NCBI GenBank assembly: GCA_949987565.1
Contig: OX465115.1
Span: 11,548,555 to 11,612,554, forward strand
Length of the DNA: 64,000 nt
Origin: Luidia sarsii
Taxonomy: Eukaryota; Echinodermata; Asteroidea; Paxillosida; Luidiidae
Direction: 5' to 3'
Position numbers and translations under genes: made by a program. The notes under the pieces are model-generated. The model did not search any database. It was given only the letters and a program-made list of their open reading frames with translations, and had not been told where the DNA came from. Positions 1 through 42,900 of this stretch are shown piece after piece; position 1 is the first letter of the stretch, and each line of letters begins with the position of its first letter.

Positions 1-384
1 CAACATTGGTCGAGGTAAAAAAATAGCATCCATACGTTGTCTGATCCAACATGTGCATGAAATAGCACACCTGTGAAAATTTCAGCTTAATCCGCCAAGT
101 CTCGAGAAAATCGTGTAAACCACTTCATTTCACGAAAATCGTGAAAACCGCTTTGTTTCGCGAAAATGCAGCATTCAACGTCGTACTGTTCCGAAAAATG
201 GTATAGATCTCAGTGAGACGTAAACGATTTCATTTACTCTTTTCTCCCCAAAATACAACATTTTAGGCAGAAACATTTCACTGCAAGGTTCCTACTATAA
301 CCATCTTCAAACTGTATAAGTTTCATGTAAATCTGTGAACATTTCTGGGTTTTTTTCTTACCAATGTTGTGTAGGGGCTTTAAG
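1..384. mobile_element. short inverted-repeat element, cut by the window edge
   Basis: Closely similar along its length to 28842-29211. The right end, accaatgttgtgtaggggc, is the reverse complement of the left end of that copy. No coding capacity. Related in its ends to the TTAA-flanked elements at 38524, 43841 and 57663. Confidence 0.75.
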
Positions 385-834
385 CACACAGAACCATCAA
401 AAACTTCAGCATTCAGAGGGCCTGACATTTCAATCCATTGAAGGGTTTACACTCCTTTGATCCATCTTTTTTTCAACTGCTTACCTTTCTCACAGACCAT
501 ACCCTGGACTGTCTACCAGCTTTTCTCCCACGTCCATCTTCCGTCTACTACATCTTATCACTTGACCCCCTGCCTATCTGATTTTGTGCTCGTCATTGCT
601 GAACATTTGAATAGTTGCCGTCAAATATTTGTGGCTATTTCCATAAAGCGTTTTGATTTTCCAAATCAGTTTTATCCCTTTAAAATACCAGTTCAGTTTG
701 ATTTTAAATGAATACCGGTAGTCACTGATTCCAGTACTTTCTCACAATTAATACGTCCGCAATTGAACCATTTGTTGAAATACATTCTCCTTGACACAAA
801 ATCATATCAATGCGGTTCACGCAGCTATGGAAAT
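385..834. other. no recognised feature
   Basis: AT-rich unique-looking sequence. An 84-codon frame at 457-711 has no recognisable domain and no convincing splice or start context. Confidence 0.6.
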
Positions 835-844
835 TTGGATCCAC

Positions 845-930
845 CTCATGACCTCAGCCAGCTCAGTGGTCCAGTGGTTAAGAAGCCTGCACAAGAAAGC
901 AGGAGCCACAGTTTCAAATCCTGCCCAAGC
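845..930 (+). mobile_element. tRNA-derived SINE head (type A)
   Basis: tRNA-like promoter halves are visible: an A-box-like region gtggtccagtggttaaga and a B-box-like region gtttcaaatcctgcc, about 45 bases apart. The same head is found at 4906 (-), 6545 (-), 40197 (+) and 55795 (-). Not a functional tRNA: the arms do not pair well. Confidence 0.65.
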
Positions 931-1005
931 TGCCTGTATTTGTTTTCAGCAGGTTATTGGGCAAAGCACCTAGTACTCCTTTACAGAAAATCTTATTATA
1001 CCTTA

Positions 1006-1410
1006 CCCAAAAGTTGCCCAAACAGTTGCCTCCAGTATACCCAAACTGTTGCCTACAGTATACCCAAACAGTTGCCTCCAGTATACCCAAACAGTTGCCT
1101 CCAGTATACCCAAACTGTTGCCTACAGTATACCCAAACAGTTGCCTCCAGTATACCCAAACTGTTGCTTACAGTATACCCAAACAGTTGCCTCCAGTATA
1201 CCCAAACAATTGTTTCTAGTATTCCTAAACAGTTGCCTCCAGTATACCCAAACTGTTGCCTCCAGTATACCCAAACAGTTGCCTCCAGTATACCCAAAAC
1301 CCAAACAGTTGCCTCCAGTATACCCAAACAGTTGCCTCCAGTATACCCAAACAGTTGCCTCCAGTATACCCAAACAGTTGCCTCCAGTATACCCAAACAG
1401 TTGCCTCCAA
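1006..1410. repeat. 23-base minisatellite (cccaaacagttgcctccagtata)
   Basis: About 17 copies of a 23-base unit with variants (ctg for cag; tac for tcc). Because 23 is not a multiple of three, all frames cycle, and open frames on both strands are artefacts. Confidence 0.95.
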
Positions 1411-2351
1411 GTGAGCTAACTCTAGTATTTCACCAGGTAAACGGGCAAATCACAGAGCATACAGTATTTGATTACACCTTGAGTAGGGCAAACCTTTCTT
1501 TCTTATGGTACCTTTCAGAAAAGTCGTCATGGGATAGAAATGTCATGCTGTTAAACTGTTAAACGCAAGGACTTCAAAAGCAGTCTCAGCTCATGTTGTG
1601 TCAAGCCTCACATCAAAAAGGAAAGTCATAAAAAAGAAAGGAAAAGTAAAGTACATTACCCACTATACATCATGATCCCTATAAATGTCACATAGCATCT
1701 GCCATAAGATTTTTCAATTTTGCACTGAGGCAGAAAGAATGAAGGAAAGTTTGTAGGAAAATGCTGAGTGAAAAGATATCTTCTTTGGGGAAGATGTTTG
1801 GTTCTGGAAAAAAAACCCACAACCCTGAATGGTCAGTTAACATTTCCATGCAGTAACCTCAGGCCATGATCAGGAACAACAAACTTATTCCTCCAATCAA
1901 CATTTAGCTGAAATCAAACAAAATAATATGAACTTCAGATACAGTTACCCAATCCACCCTGTAATCTTAATATTGCATGAAATATTAAAAAGTATTTAAA
2001 GGTATTTCCTTTTTCTACAGATTTTAATACCGAATACACTTTTTAATATTATTTATATAAAAAGGCCGATTACATTAAACATTGGGTATAAAAGTAGAGC
2101 CTGCCATGCATTTATACAGATTTAAAAATAAATTCCAGAAGAAATAAAAAATAACAATAAAATTGGAATAATAAATTAGTATACAAAAGTTTGCTATATA
2201 TAATCAGCCTCAGATAGGATAGGGTTATTCTTATTGTGGATAAATGTATTCGTACAATTCTTGAAATAAACACAACAGAATGAAGCGACATGAAGCAGAA
2301 TTAAAACTTAAAACAAGTGGGAAAACAAAGGACAGAAAGCTGAATGGGAAA
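1411..2351. other. no recognised feature, AT-rich
   Basis: Very AT-rich, especially 1970-2230. No convincing exon, element end or RNA gene was seen. Confidence 0.6.
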
Positions 2352-2830
2352 TTTTGGAAAAATTCGGAACCAGAGATCTCTGGTTTAATGTTGCAGTGCT
2401 CTACCACCTGGGCTCTGGGCTATCCAGCCCTAAGGAGGTATCCCACTCAAATAGTCAACTATCTTTTTCAGGGCGGGGGCACCAGTCGGTAGCATTCAGC
2501 CACTACTGACCCATCTACTAAAATTAATCCACAGGATTTCACTCGGTTTCTTTGACTTCAATTGGAAAAAAAAGCTGCAACCGCTTTGTGTGATCTCCGA
2601 ACTGCTGTAGCCAGGTTTAACAACAATTGGTTGTTTGCATCTGAATGAAAGCGGGGGTTTGATCCCTGGTGATGTAAGGCAGTTAATGGTTTCTGACTGG
2701 TGCCCCAACCCCGGCAAAGACTAGTAGTTGACTACTTGGAAAGGCCACCATCTAAGGACTGGATAGCTCAGATGCGAGAGCGCTGGTAGGTTAATCCAGG
2801 TCTCGGGTTCTTTTGCCAAAGTTTTCTTTG
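2352..2830. mobile_element. two tRNA-derived SINE copies (type B) head to head
   Basis: The left copy is inverted (gctatccagccctaaggagg) and the right copy direct (ctggatagctcagatgcgag, then tctcgggttc). The shared body includes gcaccagtcggtagcattca / ttctgactggtgcc. Other copies: 5225 (-), 32915 (+), 38330 (+), 50060 (+). Confidence 0.6.
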
Positions 2831-3252
2831 TCAAATTCCCCCCCCCCATCTATTAAAGAAACAAAAAAAAAGAGGACAAATCCTTATCAGAACTGAGACT
2901 ATACAGAAAGACAAAATTATGTTAAGAATTACAGTACAAGAGAGTTTAACATAATAAAATAGACCCCCGCAAAAAAAAAAACCCACCCAACAACCCCCAA
3001 ACCAAATTTCATTGATCAGTATCTGGGCATAGAATCAATTTGACATCATTACGATGCTGCCCAGCTGAGCCCGGAGAAGCCGCACACAAAGCATCTACGG
3101 ACATTTCAAGCAGATGGGCACAACATCCAGGAAGATAGAATGACAAACACCGCGCACGCTGTATTTGGATTCGGTCACTAGAGACTAGACAATCCAGAAA
3201 ACCACAATTCCCTTCGGAGAGTAACTCCCCGGAAATGGGCCTCATACCCGGG

Positions 3253-3742
3253 GGCCAATTTCATAGAGCCGCTTGAGCACCAAAATTTGCTTAAGCATGA
3301 AAACAAAAAAAAGTTCCACTTGCATTTCACATGAAGCAACCAACAGTAGAATATGAGTCAAGTACAACAAGCATCAAGTGAGATATGGTTGGCAATCTCA
3401 ATTTAACCAGGGGAGAAATTTTGTGCTTAGCAGATTTTCATGCTTAAATTTCACATTTGTATTTCACATGAAGCAACCGATAGTAGAATATGAGTCAAGT
3501 ACAACAAGCATCAAGTGAGATATGGTTGGCAATCTCGTTTTAACCAGGGGAGAAATTTCGTGCTTAGCAGATTTTCATGCTTAAATTTCACATTTGTATT
3601 TCACATGAAGCAACCGATAGTAGAATATGAGTCAAGTACAACAAGCATCAAGTGAAATATGGTTGGCAATCTCGTTTTAACCAGGGGAGAAATTTCGTGC
3701 TTAGCAGATTTTCACGCTTAAGCAGCTGACAGCTCTATGAAA
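3253..3742. mobile_element. terminal-inverted-repeat element with an internal 137-base triplication
   Basis: The ends are imperfect inverted repeats (aatttcatagagccgcttgagc against the complement of agcagctgacagctctatgaaatgg). Inside, a 136-137 base block beginning atttcacatgaagcaacc occurs three times (3325, 3461, 3598). Noncoding, MITE-like. Confidence 0.78.
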
Positions 3743-4274
3743 TGGTCAGGGATGCAACTGACCGATAAAGTCATTTCCTGAAAATCACCGAGAGATGCGA
3801 CCGAGAGATGCGACAGCCAGACTCACGGCAGGGGTGCAGGCGCCCTTCAGTTTTAAGGGTTTTGACAGATAAAATTGAGCAGTTTGAGATACCAGTTTGA
3901 CATAAAATCTATAAAAAAAAAAGACCCAAATCACAATTTCTGGAAATCTGAACCAACAATCACGCCATTTCCGGAAATCCGGCAATTTCTGGAAGTCTTA
4001 CAACCCTGCCAGGTAAGATGACTTGGAAAAAAACCCCTCAAAACAAATGATAGTCATTACTCCGAGAATAATGCATACAAATTTAAACCACTTAGTTGTA
4101 TAATGCAGCAAGCACAAGGCAAGCTTGACTAACAAAAAGCAAAAGAGAATTCTTGCAAATGCTGAGGACTATACCTGCTAACCCTCTGGAGTCTCTCATC
4201 AATAAAAACAACAAACTCTGAGATGAGAAAAAAAACACAACAACAACAGCAACAACCACAACCTGACGGACATT

Positions 4275-35121
<30,847 letters not shown>

Positions 35122-38100
35122 CCCTGTCACTTTTTGGAGCTTTCTTTCAGTTTCAATGGTAAAAAAGGACACCTGAAAATGACAGCAAGTTCAGGCACGG
35201 CAACCTCAAAGACGGTGCCTTCCCACTCACTAAGTCACACATAAGTAAACCATTACTCATAATATGCCACAGCTATTTGGAACGCGTAGTTCGAGAGAGG
35301 GCACAAAAATAACGGTCAAGGTGTATAGCGCCCTCTATTAGTTTTAGCATTGAGGATAACACAGATTAATGAGTGGGCTCATCCTTTGTCATGGTAACCT
35401 CCTTTCCCTTAATATGAATGGCTCTTGAATTCATACTTTCCCGGAGTCTTACGTACTTTCAAATTCAGACAATTTAGATTGTCATAACAAGTTTAGTATG
35501 CTTGCGTATATTTTAACCCCGAAAGCGATTGCTGTCTTTCCACGGCCACTTGAGGGCGCCAGAGCATTTTAACGGTGGTTTCGGGTGCAACACTAAATTG
35601 AGTTCCCATTGAATACTGTACAAAAACACTTACCTTCAAAGCCAATTATCCCACACCCAAAAGTCTTTCAGTTCTGTCAATTGTAGTTTGGACCCTCATC
35701 TCTCAGATACTTTTAAATTTTAGTGCCTTTAGCCGTTTACATTTTGTGATAATTAATTTAGGAAGCAATCTGGCTGCTCAAGAGCTAAATATTTTTTAGA
35801 CGGAGTACTATAGACACTCATGTTACTTCTTGTTAGGTAAACTTAATTGATATCAATTTCTCTGATTTGGTAAACAAGGGAACCCGTCTTATCAGACAGT
35901 GAACAAGGGAAGTGAGAATAGATAAAACTGAATAGAAATTTTGGACAATTATTGAACAAATCACGTCTTTCTTTTTTATTGTTACTTTATTGGTGGCTTT
36001 ATTCACGATTGTTTGGTCGATTTACCATAAATTATCTTTAGTTTGAATGTAAATTTCAAGGGCTTAACTTTGGCAACTTTGTACACACTAATAGGGGCGA
36101 GTTTGTACCCACAGGGATGAACAATAATTATGAACCTTGATGGGTGCATCGTTTCCCCCAGGGTGGGGGTGATCTGTAGCCCTCTCGGCAAAGTTGCATT
36201 AATTAGGATCCGAGTTCTCTTGTGGCTGTCTGATTGGACCGTTGGGAGTGCAATTTTGGATTTCATATCTCCTGAGATGATCAGATTTGTTTTAAAAATG
36301 TGCACAGATATGCCCAAAACAAGGCTATAAAGCAACTCCAGGTTAAGGGCTCAGGAAAGGAGATGCATGGGGAGCAACTCTGGAAGCAAGGCTGGAGAGA
36401 CAGTCTTCTTTAAAAGGGCCAGATCAAGGCTAGGAAAAAAAGGAAGGGAATTCCAGAGAGAGGCAGACCAGTGGGAAGAAGCTGCTATGAAACCTCCTTG
36501 TTCTACACATTGGGAGAGAGAGAGTGTATGGTTGAGAGCAGGCAAACAGCCTGGTTGCTCTTAAAAAGATAACATTTGAAAGTAGTCCATGGTGAAAATA
36601 CCAAGTCTGGAAAGTTTGAAGTGACATCACTGATGTAACACATCTCTCAATTGAGACAAAATCTTCCTGAGACTGTTATGTGGAGTTCAAAACCTTGTAG
36701 GTAAGGGTTGTGGTCTTTGGGGGTGTTTGGGGAGGGGGAGGGGGAGGGGGTGGGGAACGCCTTTTCCACAGGTGAGTTTATTCACGACCTTCAGGCAGTT
36801 GGTATCCTGGGTTGGAATAAAATACACAAAAATACCAAGAAAACTCAAGCACTCAGACGATATTTTAATAATTGAATCCTCCTGACTCGAATTATAATCA
36901 TATCATGATACATGATAAATATACAAAATCATTAAAAATAGTACTTTATACTGTATAGCAAATGTATAGCCTCTTATTACACACCCATATGCATGGCATG
37001 TTCTGACAATGTCTTTGTTCAGTGTTTTAAAAAATACAGTGCATAATACCAGTAAGAGTGGCTGATACATTGTTTGATGTACCAGATCAAGTGAATAGCC
37101 GAAAGCATGACTGGAACAAACGGACGGACCACTACTGGCAGTTTTCAACACCTCTAATTTCAGTCTATCATTAGGTACATGTATGTGCCATGGAATTTGT
37201 ATTTACAGTTTTGTTCATTTCATGCAAAGCGCTCAAAGGGAGGGTACGTTGCAAAGGACAACGTATACATACATAGAATAACACCAGAGTTCAGTTTCAG
37301 CTCAATCCATCAACCATGCAATGGGAAAAATCATGGAAACAAAATTAATCACTAACTTTTTTTCAGACACAGATGGCGGTGTCTGTAGAAGGGACTATTT
37401 GTTCCAATGACCGCTCCACGGAGCACTCATTGGAAAATCAACAAAATGTCCTCTTCCTGAAAACGGCAGATTTTCTAGCACTTGCTAAAAATTTCATTGT
37501 CATGGAATGTCTGATACCATGGAAAGAGATTTATCTAATTTGGAATGTCTGAATTTTGGGCAATTTGTAAATGGTTAACAGCTACACAGACGGTTTTCGT
37601 TGAATTGACAGGGTACTTTTCCTTATCCATGATTCACTTTAATGAAATAAATCGTCCATTTGAGATTTTAGTTGTCCTTTCAGGAACCAGAAATCCAGGT
37701 CGAGACCAGTACTGTGCACTCTAGCACTACAATATAGCACCATACAAAATTAATGTAGGCCTACATGTTTTTCATTAACGTTTCAGCAGCCACAGATATT
37801 TCATTGGTCTGTACGGGGCTTCAGGTTTTGGGCCACACGATTGGAAAAAACAAATTTCAATACTAAGACAACATTGTTAGTTTACACATTAGTTACTATG
37901 ACATGAAATGAAACCAGTTGGGGAAACAATGGGTCAATCTCTTTGAGCATGAAAACATCATCTAAGATTTTACATGTACACTATGCAACTTATTTATACA
38001 CACTTATTTATACACACTTGGTGACTTGCTAGACTAAAAAGACAATCGTCAGATGTGTTCATATTTCTTTGGCTGTCAATCTCTTGATAAAAAGTAGAAA

Positions 38101-38523
38101 AATACCAACGAGTAAAAAGATAGAAATCTATATGAAAGACGTTCAACATTTCATGATGTTTTCAAGATGTTCATACATTTTTTAGAGTACATTTGCCATT
38201 CAAAATTTGCATAGTTGTTTGTTTACAGCATCATTCCATTTGGATTTCAAGACAAATTAAAGAGCTTTATTTTCCAACATCTACCACCCGAGCTAACCAG
38301 CACTTAAATGATGGCCTTTCAAACTATCTTTGCTTGGGTGGAGGCACCAGTCAGACACATTTAACCATTAACCGCTGTACATGTACAACTCCATGGATCA
38401 CACTCTCATTTTCATTTAGACGTATCTACAGAGCGATCTGCCGACCACCAATGGTTGACTATTTTGGACAGCCACCAACTACATGTATGGGCTGGATAGC
38501 TCAGGTGGTTGAGCACTGGTAGG
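35122..38523. other. intergenic; upstream of the CCDC50-like gene; no gene recognised
   Basis: The promoter of gene 1 must lie in the first few hundred bases, but no TATA box or initiator was convincing. 36003-36335 has a 110-codon frame without domain. A G-rich run lies at 36716-36755. Nothing else was identified. Confidence 0.6.
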
Positions 38524-38850
38524 TTAAAGGCCCAATACAACATTGGGAAGATCGGAAAACATCGATGTCAACAGATTTCCTTCTTATTTACACAGTTTGT
38601 AGATGCTCATGACAGAATCCTCATGTTGAAATCTTACGGTTCGGGATGCTTCCCTCATACATCGACAAATAGTTTATAACTTGCAAGTTATAAACTATTT
38701 CTTACACTACAGAAGGGTGCCAAAACCGTGACGTTTTTTTTTTAGCCATTTGAGCTAAAACCTTCACAGGATTGCTTTTTTGAGATGTTTGTTTAACACA
38801 CAAACTGTGGCAATCTTTTGACCTTTACCAATGTTGTATAGGGCCTTTAA
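38524..38850. mobile_element. TTAA-flanked MITE, copy 1
   Basis: Begins ttaaaggcccaatacaacat and ends atgttgtatagggcctttaa: inverted ends inside TTAA. Copies at 43841-44190 and 57663-58038 share the interior (acattgggaagat..., cttgcaagt/actcgcgagt, gctaaaaccttc). Confidence 0.85.
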
Positions 38851-39665
38851 ACCTGACAGCCGTCTTCAAATTCTGGTCCAGAAAAGTTTCCTTTGCTCTT
38901 TCATTTATCACTGACTTTCCCTTCCCTCAATCCCTTTGGCTCTATCCAACCTTACTGATTGGATATGATTCTGTGGGTTTTCAGGAATAAGGGTCTACCA
39001 AGTCCTCACGTAAGACCATTGAGGACCAGCTTTGAATCAAACAAATCTGAATTTCAGAATCTTCTCTTTTCTGCAAAGAAGCCAACATCTTAAGGCAGTG
39101 ATTGGAAAGGTTTGAGAAGAAGGTAGTTATGTTCTATTATCCAACATAATAAAAACCCACGTGAGTACATGTAAAAATGTTGGCGGACTAGTCAAAATTA
39201 TGCTTTACTAGTCCGGCTGGTGAGTAAAAAAAAAGTAAAGGAAACCCTCTGACATATTAAAAGCTACAAAGCTGTATTCTTGATGTGCAATGATAAGGCA
39301 CTCGGATCAAGGAAATGTGTGTACTGCTTTTATAAGCTGGGAGTGAATTTATTTACTTGCTATTTACAAGCTGCGGTCACCGGACAGACTATGGAATGTA
39401 CCCACTGCCCTTTACCACAAATTGCACGCTCTATTGAGGCCGTCCAGCTGGATCCTTTGTCCGCTGGAGTGCAGGTATGTTTGCGGTCAAAGGGTAGCAG
39501 CACACACAGTTCTCGGAGTCATGTTGCACTGTCGCATAGCCGACGCTCCATTGGACTACACGCAAAAGGCCAATCTTTGAGGGCTGATAATCCCTCGACA
39601 AAATAACGCAGACGTCCTATTGTGACACATTTGATTCACTGCTACAAATAGTGCACTCTTATTGA

Positions 39666-39684
39666 TTTATTTTGCAGGTTTATT
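39666..39684 (-). terminator. candidate polyadenylation signals of the TNFR-like gene
   Basis: Two AATAAA hexamers on the minus strand, at 39671-39666 and 39684-39679, lie about 135-150 bases past the stop codon. Both sit inside a diverged half-copy of the foldback repeat found at 12786-13935, so the signal appears transposon-derived. No cleavage site can be fixed from sequence alone. Confidence 0.45.
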
Positions 39685-39816
39685 GTTCTCAAATTGTTTA
39701 GCGAGCTTTTGAAATGGCACTGTGCTGGCCATGGGCACTAAAATAATCTCGCCGTGAAGGGGTTAAAGGCAATCATAGGCTATGTCAAGCCACCATTCCT
39801 CTCTATGATTTTGCCC

Positions 39817-39965
39817 TTATTTGCCACCTCCAAAGGCTGGGGCTTGGAAGTAAGCAGGGGGTGGCCCTGGTCTGTACTGATGGTAATTCACGGCCAGAGA
39901 GACAACCAATGCTATCGCCATCACACACATTAATGCTTTGATGCCAGCACTGGGGGTTTGATCAT
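39817..39965 (-). CDS. TNFR-like exon 6 (membrane segment and short tail)
   Basis: 149 coding bases, phase 1 in; acceptor TTATCTACTCCAG. Reads DQTPSAGIKALMCVMAIALV, then VSLAVNYHQYRPGPPPAYF and a Gly-rich end with TAA at 39819-39817. One short hydrophobic span of about 18 residues, then a 23-residue tail with PPAY. The phase match to exon 5 supports direct joining, although an extra 3n exon cannot be excluded. Confidence 0.78.
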
Positions 39966-42900
39966 CTGGAGTAGATAACATCATTTGCCCATGTGGAAGG
40001 AAAATCAGACATAATACCATTAGTGCATGGAGGGAGGGATCCGGAGAGGGTTAGGGTCAGGGTTTATACATGTAGTGTGGATATCCGAGTCAAATGGATG
40101 ACAGAGGGATCTTATCGTCGAATAGGGCAAAACTCTCACTGAGTTATATCCTCCTCAAACCATATCTTATCTATGAGGCAACACGGCACCTACAGACTCC
40201 AATCCTGCACAAGACCCCGACCAGCTCAGCGGCCAAGACGTCTGCACTAGAAAGCAGGAGAGGCAGCTCTGACTTGAGCCTGGGATGCATGTATTTCATC
40301 CAACAGGCAAAATTATTGTGCAAAGGACCCAGCATGCAGCAGTCATCAATCGTCAACTGAAGTGCCGAGAATCTTGCCCAAACCAAGGTAGACTTTTTCT
40401 GCTTAGCAGATTCTTCGTACTTAAGTAACTCATTAACATTGACCCAAGGTTCACTTCTATAGAATTCCTTTTTTTTTTTTTTTTTTTTTTTTTGGGGGGG
40501 GATGATTTTGTTAGGTTTGTCTTTTCGTATTGAACAGATTGCTTACATGTACATCCGAGTGAATCAATTGTACTTACGTTCATAGCCCTTGCAAGGAGGG
40601 AGAGGAGTTGTCCCCAGGTCATGCCCATATGTTGGGTGTTGTTCCAACGTGGCGTTTGTGGTGCTCTTCCCTAGTGAAAATATAAATTCAGAAGGGAGTG
40701 AAGAAGTAGGACTCACAAAGGACGAACATTTCAATAAAGCATGCATGGTGTTAATAGTCATTTGTCCCCAGTTGAATTTGCCTTGTTTGACCAACTGGCA
40801 AAGCCACATCAGTTGGGGATGGCCTTCAAATGCACCCCCAAAACCCCCCACCCCCCACCCCCCCCCCCCCCCCCCGCTTTTTATGGTAAAGCAGTCTTGC
40901 AATCTGTGCTTTAGTCTGCGTTTCATCAAGGAAACACTCCAGACCGCATGAGAAAAAAACCCACAGAGGACTTCCAGCCAAAACCACAAGCACATCTCTT
41001 CATTGGCAGACGCCCTCTGACAGATGTAAGACTGACAAGTACCCCCACCCTGCAAAACGTGGGACCGTCGACAAATTTGGCCGGCCAGTTGAAATGAAGG
41101 TCTGAAGAGCGGCCTGCCTGGCCCGCTGAGTAATGAAGTAGTTCAGGTCAAATGCTGCCGTCACAACCTACCACTTGGATTGGTGGTTTTTAGAGTTGGT
41201 TCCGGTGTCGTCTGGGTCTCTTGCTGCTGCTGCTGTTGTTGCTGCTGCTGCTGCTGCTCTTGTGGGTCCTTGTAGCAGTCGTTGTCGTTGAACGCGTTGC
41301 CCCTTCGGTTGAGGCACTCTCTATGAGGCCGACACTCCTCGTAGCTGTCATTGAACTTCTGGAAGTATCCGTCAAGGCAGGGCTGGCAGACAGACGTGAT
41401 GTCCTCGCTACCCTCTGTGCCAGGAGTGAGAGAGAGAACATTCATTTGGTAAGGCACTCTGGGTTAGGTTTTCTCCTCTATTTTTTTTTTTTTTTTTTTG
41501 GGGGGGGGTTTAGCATTACACGCAGGCAATCAATGGCTTTGTCAGCATTTGTACACAGCTCTGCAGTGAACCAACTTAAGTGCAGATGGTCGATAGCGGG
41601 CACCAGACTGAAAAGCAACAGAGGCTGCAATCTTAAAAGAGTGTAGGTAAAATAACATGTAAGTGCGTGAGCGTCACAGTGTAGCTTCATAGAACCAAGA
41701 ACAAATGATTTGAATGCGCATCAAGTCACACGAATGCACAGTCATGGTGTCACTCTTTACAACCACCCATGGGTTAATGCTAGTGGGGTTCCCCAGTGGC
41801 AATACAATATCCTTACATCTTTTTAAATCGATGCTGCTCGCCTAAAGGCTCTATTTGTCTAATGCTACATGTATAAACCTCAGGACAATTTCTGGGGGGA
41901 AACAATTGTGCAGCGTGAAAAAAGGATTCAACCCTGGTGGCAGATGGGGACGGAGGAAGGGGGGTAGTCTCACTTACCGACTCGCTCCAGGACTGAGCCC
42001 TCACCAGCAGGGCAGGGCAACTTCCGTTGACACTCCCTGGGGATCCTGGCCTGCTCATTGGGCTGGGGGTCATACCAGCCCTCCCGGCAGACACACTTGA
42101 TGTCGGCAATGTTAGTACAGCGTCGCATCTTGAAAAGAGTAAGAGGGAGCAAGAGAAGTCGGCAATGTTAGTACAGCGTCGCATCTTGAAAAGAGTAAGA
42201 GAGAGGAGTACAGAAAAAGAAACGTACAATGAGGCTTTACAATTCATTCTATATAATACCCTGCTATGTAAATGAGAAAGAAAATACAGGTACATTTGCC
42301 AGTGAATCTGAACACTACACCTTGATTTCCATGGGCATAGAGGGAATGACAGAGTAGACCACACTAAAGTCAAACTATCTGTGCCTTTGAGAAAGGTCCT
42401 GGCATGAAGATTCAAACACAATATGTTCCATCCCGGACAATGTCCGTGTCCCAGACAAGGCAGGAATGGAGAGTTCAAGAATTTGAGACCTTCGTAAAAA
42501 GGGATGAAAAAAAAAGAAGAAGAAAAAAGAAAAGAAAAAGTGGTCTCCGTGCTGACCTTGACTTGGTTGGGGTTGCAACTGGCAGTGCAGGTGTATGGCT
42601 GCCTGCATTTATTCAGGTAGGGCATGAAGTAGCCTTGGCTGACACGCTTGCAACTAAAGTGGGAAGGATGGGGGAAGTAAAGAAAAATACAGTCAACCTT
42701 ACACCATCGTTAACAGTCTTGCTACTTCTGCATCACTCCTGAGATGGAGTAGACCAGGCCTTGCCAGGGGCTGATTTCAACAAACTTGTCTTAATTCAAG
42801 ACCAATCTTAGAACTTGGGATGCATCCTGGCTGAAAGATCGATCTTAAAACTGAGACTGATTTCACCAAAATCATCTCATGAAAGATTAATCCTTTACAC

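Noticed and set aside
1006..1410. CRISPR array
   Set aside because: Direct repeats without unique spacers, in animal DNA.
763..1562. Overlapping 160-218 codon frames on both strands
   Set aside because: 23-base minisatellite. The same repeat phrase appears in every frame, as expected from a period not divisible by three.
2758..2815. Possible tRNA gene (tagctcagatgcgagagcgc)
   Set aside because: Box A is good but the acceptor and T arms do not pair and the same body follows at several loci; a SINE head fits better.
40564..41055. 163-codon minus-strand frame as an extra TNFR exon
   Set aside because: Contains a poly-Gly run from a C-homopolymer; phases already join exon 5 to exon 6 without it.
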